Source: Ascarosepion bandense (taxonomy: Eukaryota > Mollusca > Cephalopoda > Sepiida > Sepiidae). Taken from it: a stretch of DNA of 64,000 nucleotides. The stretch spans positions 1,157,001 to 1,221,000 of the forward strand of contig JBBBDQ010000330.1 of assembly GCA_037127315.1 (NCBI GenBank), read 5' to 3'. The position numbers were made by a program, and so were the translations under genes. The notes under the pieces are model-generated. The model did no database searches. It was not told where the DNA came from and saw nothing but the letters and a program-made list of their open reading frames with translations. This document shows, one piece after another, positions 56,819 through 64,000 of this stretch; the first letter of the stretch is position 1, and each line of letters starts with the position of its first letter.

Positions 56819-58039
56819 TAATGTAATTATTCCATAAAAATCTAATGTTTTGCTTACATTAAATGTTATCTTTGCTGCAATTTTACTTTATATAAATAAG
56901 GAAAAAGACACGAAAATAATATCAAATGAAAAAAAAATTTGATAAAGTGATATATACATACATACATACAAACCATTATATTATGAGTAGGATATGTTTT
57001 TTTAAAATATATTAAAACTCATTTACTCTCATGATTACTTATAAAGCAAAATAAAATATTGGTTATATTTTAGTATCAACTACATTTGAACTTTGTATAC
57101 ATAGGCAAGGTTTTGGCCTTTCTTATTGTTGCCCACTATCATTATCAACTTTTCAGGACTCTCACATTTAGTTTTTGCTTTTTTTTTTTTTTAAATACAC
57201 TAACAAGCTGAATATTTGTTTTTATAAGTTTCAGAACTTTGTGCATATATTGTGGATTGAATATCAGGAAAAAAAATTGAAAGTGATTAAGAATCAATGA
57301 CAGCCTTACTGACAAATGAAATAAGGCCATGGTATCTATTGTTTAAATGTTGTATTTACATAACCTGTAAAGAACATCAACACTAGGTTAGTTGTTCCAA
57401 GCAAGGTGACTACTTTCTGATTGTTACTATTTATCACACATACAGAAGATAATTTTCATATATAGATATAGGTCTATAATGGTTATGAACAATAAAAAAT
57501 GGAACTAGAACACTGTAAATGACTAATCCTTCTAAACTCCTTAGAATTCTTACAACCATTTTGATACCTGATACTAATTTTTTTCTTTTTAATTTTACTC
57601 ATGTAATCTTTTTATTTGTAAGGCTTTTTGAAATTAAACTCTGACTTTGTCATGTTCTGTTGCAACATGGAAGTGGGAATAAGTACCTACTATTTGCTTT
57701 TTATACCCTTTTTCTATAAACCCAATATCAACTAGTGTTGCCAACTCTCTAAATCGTTTTTTTCCAACCAGGTTGCAATGAACTCTACAAAGATTTTCCC
57801 AACCATAGGATCTCTGAATTCTCTTAGGGACATGCTCCCAGCCAAAGTTTCACTGACTCACAAAGCTGAATTAAATTTAGGTGGTATTTTTGAGCAGTAG
57901 GAATTCAGATGTCATTCATGTATTTGCAGTGCAAAATAACAGTTCAAACAGAATTTTAGAGTGAAACAGAACTGTGTCCTTATTTATTAATTTGCAAGTC
58001 TATCATAGATAGATTAAAAAAAACAGTATATCTTTAAAA

Positions 58040-58685
58040 AATGGCACAATTTACATATAATTCAATTTCCAACAGTACTCCATTTTTGACTTAATCTGGC
58101 TCTTGTAAATCTTAATCTTGTAAATGTAGAGGATAGCAGGTGGAATCAGGTATTTAGTGTAATGGTACAGGCAACAGGTCATTTTTACAGCTTTAGTGAT
58201 TAATCATATGTACAAATTCCACTTGAGGTCTGGGTTGAGTTTAAGCTTCAAAAAGTGCTTAAAGCACAAGACCTCTCAGAGTGAACATGCATTCATCATG
58301 ATTGGCGATAGTTCAGGGTTTAATTGGCAATGATAAAATGTAACCAATTTGGTTTTTGAGGCATCAACTGTAACCAGTCAGTTTTTTTCCCTCTACTGAG
58401 ATGTTAGAGCTAGGTCAGAAGTGAAATCAGTTGCCAATCTCTGGTCGTCTAGAGTTTTGGAGGGGCACTCATATACTGTTTGTATTATCAGCATAGATAT
58501 TCACCAATGATTGGAGTTTACTCTTAGGCAGATCATTTATGTACAGAGAAAGAGATTGGTCCTAGAAGTGACTCCTGGTGGACACCTGTGTTGATTGTTA
58601 GGGTCTTGGAGGATTGGCTGTTAACAACTACTTTCAAGCATCTTTATAATTAAGAAGACTCTTCCAGTGCGTCCATAGGTAGAGA
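58040..58685 (-). pseudogene. Inverted RT segment of a second Jockey-like LINE
   Basis: The minus strand from about 58680 reads LKVVVNSQSSKTLTINTGVH (motif B side, GVHQESLLGP), then INDLP, VNIYADNTN (YADN at the YADD site, a lost catalytic Asp) near 58480, then LNPDLKWNLYI near 58220, and ends YKSQIKSKMEYC near 58070. These are consecutive parts of the same protein as 37560-38110. The segment lies in the opposite orientation to the 3' part at 58690-59530, which picks up after MEYC, another twin-priming-type structure. Older than the 36.5-kb copy. Confidence 0.82.
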
Positions 58686-58689
58686 ACAT

Positions 58690-59530
58690 GTGCAATAATT
58701 TTTTATACCACATCTTTTGTAATTGATGCTGACCTAGCATCTCAAATTTAGTCACTTTCTTGCTGTCATGATATGGCTACCCTCTATCTTTTCTACAGAT
58801 ATCTTCATGGTAACTGTTCTGATGAGCTGTTCTTCTTAGTCTCTGGACTGTCTGAATTTAAGTGTGCTACTAGATTGGTACTGCGGATATGCGTTGTGGT
58901 ACAGTGGATATCGACTCGGAACGAGAAATTGGTGAGCCGAGTTCGAATTCCAGTTGAATTCATTGCATTCACTTACGTGCAAATACCCTTGGGAAAGTTA
59001 TTAATCCGTCTCTTCTTTCCAGTTATGGGTTAAATAACAGGACAGATTGGGTTCTATAGCCTCGGCTGGCAACCGGTCTACCGCAGAAAGCAATGGCAAC
59101 CTACTGCAGGATAATCTTCTGCCCAGTCAGTCATGTCTCTTTTGAGACATGATCGCCCAAGCATGTTTCATGTATGGCACTTAACTGACTAGATTGGTAA
59201 CCAAGTCTCGCCATATTACTGCTGAACTTATGAGATACAATCATTAGTGTGGTTCTAATAGTTTTTTTTTTTTTTTTTTAGACTTTTCACCTGTGAAAAT
59301 CCATTCCAATTTCTTGCTTCTCTGCCACCTAAAATTTTCAAAAATTTAAATATGTCAATTGCAATCTTCTGTCTTCTTGAAAACTGTTCTTTTATTGTCC
59401 TTTTCTTCACTTCTCACTAAAGTCTTTTCATTCTCTTTTACTCCTTGTAACTCCTCTCAACATGTCCTAGTGGCATTATTATCTTGCTTTGGGTGAAATG
59501 ATAAAAAAAGAAAGTGCCTATAAAATAAGC
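58690..59530 (+). pseudogene. 3' part of the second Jockey-like LINE, split by a SINE
   Basis: The plus strand reads DADLASQI, ATLYLFYRYLHGNCSDELFF and FKCATRLV to 58880; the SINE interrupts; then the frame resumes after the duplicated bases with a decayed RSHP-type tail and the LINE 3' end TCTTGCTTTGGGTGAAATGA at about 59490. The words correspond to ASLCLFYKYFHGF and ATRSHPF in the 38-kb copy. Confidence 0.85.
58881..59187 (+). mobile_element. tRNA-derived SINE inserted in a LINE
   Basis: This is the least diverged SINE in the window. A box TGGTACAGTGG, B box GAGTTCGAATTCC, then CATTCACTTACGTGCAAATA, TTATGGGTTAAATAACAGG, and the end GTATGGCACTTAACTG. Flanked by identical 12-bp duplications ACTAGATTGGTA at 58869-58880 and 59188-59199, both part of the interrupted LINE. 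With its internal pol III promoter it would use LINE-encoded reverse transcriptase for mobility. Confidence 0.97.
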
Positions 59531-59534
59531 AAAG

Positions 59535-60630
59535 ATTTTGCTGAATATTAACAAACCTTCACTTTGTCCCTGTTCTTATAAAGGAAAGAAATTATAAATT
59601 TTTAATATATACATGTATTGAAATATACCTTATTTTAAAGCTTTATTTATCTACAGAGCCAGTTGTTTTGTTCCTTTAATACTATGATTATAGCATAATG
59701 TTTATAAGTTTGAAGCATAAATATGTCATAGCATTTCTATTACGTCACCAGATGTGTGCACTATAGAGAGCAGGGCACTACTCTATCTCCATGTAGCCGA
59801 TATTTCTGATGATGTAGAAAAGTGATACACAATTTATACATTTAAAATTGACAATACTCAAGGCTGAAGATATTAAATTTAAACACATAAAACGCAGTCT
59901 TTTGTGATGAAAGATATTGTTTGACGTTGTTTATTTCTGTTGTCTTGATAATTTAATTTTTGTTTTCTTTAAAGTGAATGTTGTACAGTATTTTAGTATT
60001 ATCTTCTAGCACTATGTTAAGTCATATTTTAACTATGTATGATGTGATGATCAGTGAGTATAAATTACAAAGTTTTGATAAGTGGCAAGTTAACCTCTGA
60101 GCTACAGTGGCAGTTGTGTGACTAATGTAAGACTTAAATTATTTTTCTCAATTTCTTTCAAAGGACATGAGAATTTATAAGCAACATTCTTTTTATACCT
60201 TACATATATTCCCAGTGTTATAAACAATGTAATTTCTACAGGGATATGTATATATTTAAATCAGAAATGTAGCATTCATAAAAATGCCAGAATTAATCTA
60301 ATGAAAACTTTTCTCTATGATTCTAATAACATTAATAATCCTGATAATGACTAGAGATGATAGAAAGTATGCAAAAACATGAACTTTAGAAATTTTCTCA
60401 TTAATTTAATCTGCATGTGAAATAAATTTATGTACAAACTGGAGAACAAAGTAATAAAAATGAAACACACATGCCTTCTTGGCTGATTTTAATAAAACAT
60501 GATTTAATGAAATTTTTAGGTAAATTGTTGCTATTATATATTTTTTATTTTGTGTTTGCATGTTTTGTTTTGGATTTTGTTGACTGTACAGTTTAGTATG
60601 GTCAGATGGGCACCATCTGAGAAAATATCA
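59535..60630. other. Unassigned DNA
   Basis: AT-rich, no feature recognised. Confidence 0.4.
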
Positions 60631-60634
60631 CCAT

Positions 60635-61290
60635 GACACAATTCACTCTGTCAGAAATTTGCAAACAGCAGGCTATACTGTTTGACATTCATGCTGAAGG
60701 CTCTGATATGAACATTTCAGAGTGGGTAACAGTCTGAGGACAGTGCAAAGAATTCAAAAAGAACTAGACAATTCTAATGGTGATTACAAAGGCACAGCAG
60801 CTCGGAAAACACCGATCGTTCTGATAAGTAAAGAACTCCCAAATTTGTTGGTAAGGGCCTAAGACTCAAAGCAGAGGCCTACATCAAGTGCTTTGAGGTG
60901 GTAGTGCTTTCCTTGGTCAAGAGGGTGGCTGCTGAAAGACCCTATATCTAACAACAGGATTCTGCACCATGTTGCACAAGCAGAAGAAACCAGTCATGGC
61001 TTTTAGACGATTTCTATATCCGCATCACCCCTTACATCTGGCTACCTAACTCCCCTTTGATTGTTATGTGTGGGGTGCAGTTGAGCTAGAAATCAACAAA
61101 ACTCCTTGTAAACCAAAGATGAACTGAATGCAAAGATTATGGCAGTATTCATCAAGGAGACCGTCTAGAAGAGTTGCAGAATATTTCAACATCATCTGGT
61201 GGCCACAGTTGGAGCTAATGGCAATTTTATTGAACAAATATGTTCTTTAGTATTTCAAGATATTTTTGTCATTTTGGGAAATATATTTGG
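60635..61290 (+). pseudogene. Mariner-like transposase remnant, internally deleted
   Basis: The plus strand begins MTQFTLSEICKQQAILFDIH (N-terminal DNA-binding domain start at 60637), then GDYKGTA, skips most of the middle, and resumes with KGLRLKAEAYIKCFE, RVAAERPYI, a stop, QQDSAPCCTSRRNQSWLLDD, a decayed LPNSP...Y.WG-type segment, and a C-terminal HQGDRLEELQ-like stretch to about 61210. Same family as the fragment at 31060. Several stops; first catalytic Asp region deleted. Confidence 0.85.
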
Positions 61291-61294
61291 CAAA

Positions 61295-61630
61295 ATGAGA
61301 TGTCTGTGTTTTAATTTTTGCATAATTTAAGCGACAATTTATCCATCGCACCGTACACACATTAATCTTAGGAAAAAAAAGAAGAAATTTTTATTATTTA
61401 GATATGAGTTTAATTAATATGTAGAAATGTGGTTTGTTGCTATAGAAAACAATTGGCATAGTTTGTTTGAATTTTGAGGTTGTTTATATAGTAACTTCAC
61501 TCTTATACTCTTGAGGAGAAAAAGGTGGTAACATGCTTCAAACAACAATTCAAAGAAAGTCATTCATATAGCATCATTCATATTCTTGTGGGGGAGACAT
61601 GAGCACACTGTCATCTTAAAATGTTATAAT
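61295..61630. other. Unassigned DNA
   Basis: May include the 3' non-coding end of the preceding mariner copy (TTAAGCGACAATTTATCC at about 61328). No other feature. Confidence 0.4.
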
Positions 61631-61909
61631 GGATGAGGGTGTTGGGAAAGTTCATGCCAATTTTTAGCTGTTCATGTTAGAACACGTCAAATTTATTGAC
61701 AGACATAATATGATTACAGTTTTGATTAGAGCTCACTTCAAACTATCTCTTGAAAAAAAAGTATAAAATTACTTAATTCATGTCAGTTTTGCATCCCTAT
61801 GAAAATGGAAGTGAATAAGGTGCATTTCTGACACTTGACACTTTTTTATTACTGTAAAGGCAAAAATGCCTGGCAAGCAATGAAAAAGATGTGCTTTTAT
61901 GAAGAAGAT

Positions 61910-63359
61910 ACAAGGAGAATGTACCAGTATTTCACTAGATAACCTGATAGAGATGCTGACTTTCTGTACACAAACAACATACTTCAAATTGAGATCCGAC
62001 ATATATTGGCAGGATGAAGGTTTAGCAATGGGCTCACCATTATCACCATCACTGGCTAACATGGAATACTTTGAAGAGCTGTTATTAGAATCCACAGCTC
62101 TAAAGCCAGTTCTATGACTGAGATACGTTGATGGCATCTTTATACTCTGGCCACACTAGGAGGAGGTCCAGACACTATTGAAATGTGAACTCAATAAGAT
62201 CATCAATACAGTTCACTATGAAAAAAAAAATGACAACAAACTGGCATTCCTGGATATATCCGTATACTGCAAGCCAACATTCACCAGACAATGCCTCAAC
62301 TTTAACTCTTACCACATATACAATATAAAGAAAAGGATCATCTGCTGCCTGCAACATTAAGCAAAAGTCATAAGCAGCGATCCAGAGACATACGAACAGG
62401 AAATGGTCAGTATAAGCAGTACCTTACAATGTAACAATTATCCAGGTTATATGACAACAACTCTAACGAACTTAGAAGGGAGGGTGTATGAGGATAACAA
62501 CTCTCAGAAAACAGCCTCAATCTGTCTACCCTATGTAAAAGAGTTATTGGAGAAAATACAAAGAATCTGTGGTTTGTATAACATCAGGACAATCTTCAGA
62601 AGTGGTTCTACACTTTGCAGATACCTCTCCTGAGTAAGACCTTGAACAGCAGAGGACATGACTAAGGACTGTGTGTATTCTATGTAGCTGTGGAAAGAAA
62701 TATAAAGGAGAAACAGGCTGACCCCTTAAGGTAAGGCTACAAGAACATCGCAAGGCCATAACACGAGGGGAGATAAAAAAATTCAGGTGTAGCTTACCAT
62801 ATATGGAGGAAGAAAGGGGATCCCCCCCATGGGATAAATTTGAAATAATAGTTAGAGAACGCCACTGGAAACTACGTAAACTAGGCTACAAAAATCTCTT
62901 AAGCTAATCAAGCATAGAGATGAATACAATATGGGAACTAGTAATACAGAGTACCAGAGAAAATCATTAGTGTCAAAAATTGCAATATGAGCTCTGGTAA
63001 AAAACATGGTTACTGAACATTAGGTTTATAAGTCCTAGAAATTCATTTGTTCTTAAGGATACATAACCCAGTGGATATAGATGTTGATTAGTTCCAGTGA
63101 CTTGACCTAAAGAGTTGTAAATTCAATATCAGGCTACAGCACTGGTGAACAAGTAAGGAAGATAACTCATGACTTCGCACAAAGGAATATACCCCAGTGG
63201 TCGTAATAAAGGTTTCAGTTTGAAATTCCTAGCACCTGAGGAAGGCCAGAGTGTACAACAGCCAAAACATTGTACAAATGGCAACAACAGTTCGGACAAT
63301 AGTCTGAATAATGTAAATAGTTTAAATACTACCTCACCTCAGAAATATAGACAAATACT
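61910..63359 (+). mobile_element. Penelope-like element, 5'-truncated, with 6-bp target-site duplication
   Basis: Inserted into the mariner with GAAGAT repeated at 61904-61909 and 63360-63365. The plus strand encodes YFKLRSDIYWQDEGLAMGSP with LSPSLAN, a RYVDGIF-like active-site word (YVDG for YVDD, about 62120-62140), LAFLDISVYCKPTFTRQCL, NSYH, ICLPYVKELLEKI and NIRTIF: Penelope-type reverse transcriptase from its palm onward. Then CGKKYKGET and KVRLQEHRKAITRGEIKKF (GIY-YIG nuclease; the conserved GIY/YIG residues are mutated to KYKG). The 3' end carries CACCTGAGGAAGGCC and a hammerhead-like layout. Several frameshifts and a substituted catalytic residue make it inactive. Confidence 0.9.
63236..63268 (+). 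ncRNA. Degenerate hammerhead-like core at the Penelope 3' end
   Basis: CTGAGGA (63236-63242) stands for CTGATGA, GGC/GCC can pair as part of stem II, and AAAAC (63264-63268) stands for GAAAC. Both core strands carry a single substitution expected to abolish cleavage. Its position at the 3' end of the Penelope-like insertion matches the ribozyme position reported for this retroelement class. Confidence 0.45.
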
Positions 63360-64000
63360 GAAGATGTTTTAGCTGACAGAACTCTATGGAAGTGGTTTGC
63401 TAAGTTTAGAGTTAGTGATTGTAGCCTTATTGATGAATGATGCCTAGGCAGGCCCTCCTCTAAATCATGACATTGATTGAGAATAACTCTGGGAATTGGC
63501 ATCATCCATGAGCACTTAGTGAAGCGTGGGTACTCAAATTGCTAGTCTTTTAATATCACATGATTTGAGTGATTTTTATCTGTGATTTGCTATATGTATA
63601 AGTGCAATGAAAATGCACCCTTTTTGTGATGAGAAATGAATTGCTTACAACAGTGTTCAGTGAAAAAGATCCTGGGGTAAATTAAAGGCAGTAATTAAAA
63701 ACAAAAACAATGCCCAGAATTGGCAAACAGGGAAAGTGTTATTTTCCATCAGGAAATGATCTTTAGTTTCTTTGGCAACCTGACAAAAATTGTTGCAGCT
63801 TGGCTAGGATGTGTTACCTAATCTGCCATATTCGCTAGACATTGTTCCTTTTGGTTTTTATTTATTCAGGTAAAATAATGGTAAAAAATTTTAATTCTTT
63901 TGGATGACATAAAAAAAACTCCACCTTACTGGGTTCTTTACTGAGAAACCACTAAAATTCTGAGACTATAGAATCTGTAATTTTAACAAAAATTGAGAGA

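Larger units (their letters stand above)
54640..58035. other. Unassigned DNA with small repeats
   Basis: Outside the MITE-like (55366-55620), SINE (56562-56818) and microsatellite entries, this AT-rich stretch shows no coding or element signal. Confidence 0.4.
61634..64000 (+). pseudogene. Mariner copy split by a Penelope-like insertion; runs off the window
   Basis: The 5' end (GGGTGTTGGGAAAGTTCATG, 61636) and the translation around 61800-61880 (LTLFYYCKGKNAWQA, after a frame break) match the start of the 44.9-46.1-kb mariner. After the insertion (61910-63359) the mariner resumes at 63360 with LADRTLWKWFAKF-like and LELVIVALLM frames, IHEHLVKRGYSN near 63505, a QDNA-region remnant (63650-63770) and FFTEKPLKF near 63940. 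Multiple stops and frameshifts. The 3' terminus lies beyond the window. Confidence 0.87.

Noticed and set aside
61778..62137. 119-codon minus frame
   Set aside because: Antisense shadow of mariner and Penelope coding remnants.
1..64000. CRISPR array, bacterial operons, ribosomal RNA
   Set aside because: The sequence is clearly eukaryotic; no regularly spaced unique spacers, no rRNA-like blocks and no Shine-Dalgarno-linked genes are seen.

Overview
The window is eukaryotic, AT-rich, and made almost entirely of decayed transposable elements, microsatellites and two large minisatellites. I find no complete host gene. The best fit is a coleoid cephalopod, probably Octopus. The reasons are several copies of a tRNA-derived SINE with A and B boxes resembling the octopus OR/OK-type SINEs, abundant RTE-clade LINE debris, Penelope-like element pieces, many mariner remnants and abundant (TA)n/(CA)n tracts. 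The species call is inference; no marker gene is present.

Layout. 1-8.4 kb: AT-rich DNA with a long foldback repeat (1882-2514), a mariner remnant (3180-4206) and a SINE with target-site duplications (4384-4643). 8.4-10.7 kb: a GC-richer CAG/GCN block, then a 1.8-kb polypyrimidine minisatellite. 11-19.4 kb: SINEs, a Jockey-like LINE tail, RTE debris, an R2/R4-like LINE C-terminus and a shrunken Ty3/gypsy element that still has two LTRs. 22-33.4 kb: hammerhead-ribozyme-like repeats, two RTE copies, tRNA-SINEs, a mariner fragment and the GIY-YIG end of a Penelope-like element. 34.1-36 kb: a second minisatellite (29-bp unit). 36.5-38.7 kb: a Jockey-like LINE whose 5' part is inverted (twin priming). 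40-50.5 kb: mariner, hAT-like, Tigger, Tc1, RTE and SINE pieces, including one mariner bounded by both inverted repeats. 52.3-54.6 kb: the only stretch that looks like it could hold host exons. 58-59.5 kb: a second inverted-5' LINE, interrupted by a SINE with a 12-bp duplication. 60.6-64 kb: two mariner copies, the second split by a Penelope-like element with a 6-bp duplication.

Taken together, the window is a record of nested transposition rather than a pathway. The most interesting signals are hammerhead-like folds linked to Penelope-type debris, one of them next to an identifiable GIY-YIG remnant and two placed back to back in a near-palindrome; two independent LINE 5' inversions; and a weak multi-exon candidate beside a GC-rich island. 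The long open frames inside the minisatellites (up to 431 codons) are artefacts of repeats that lack stop codons.
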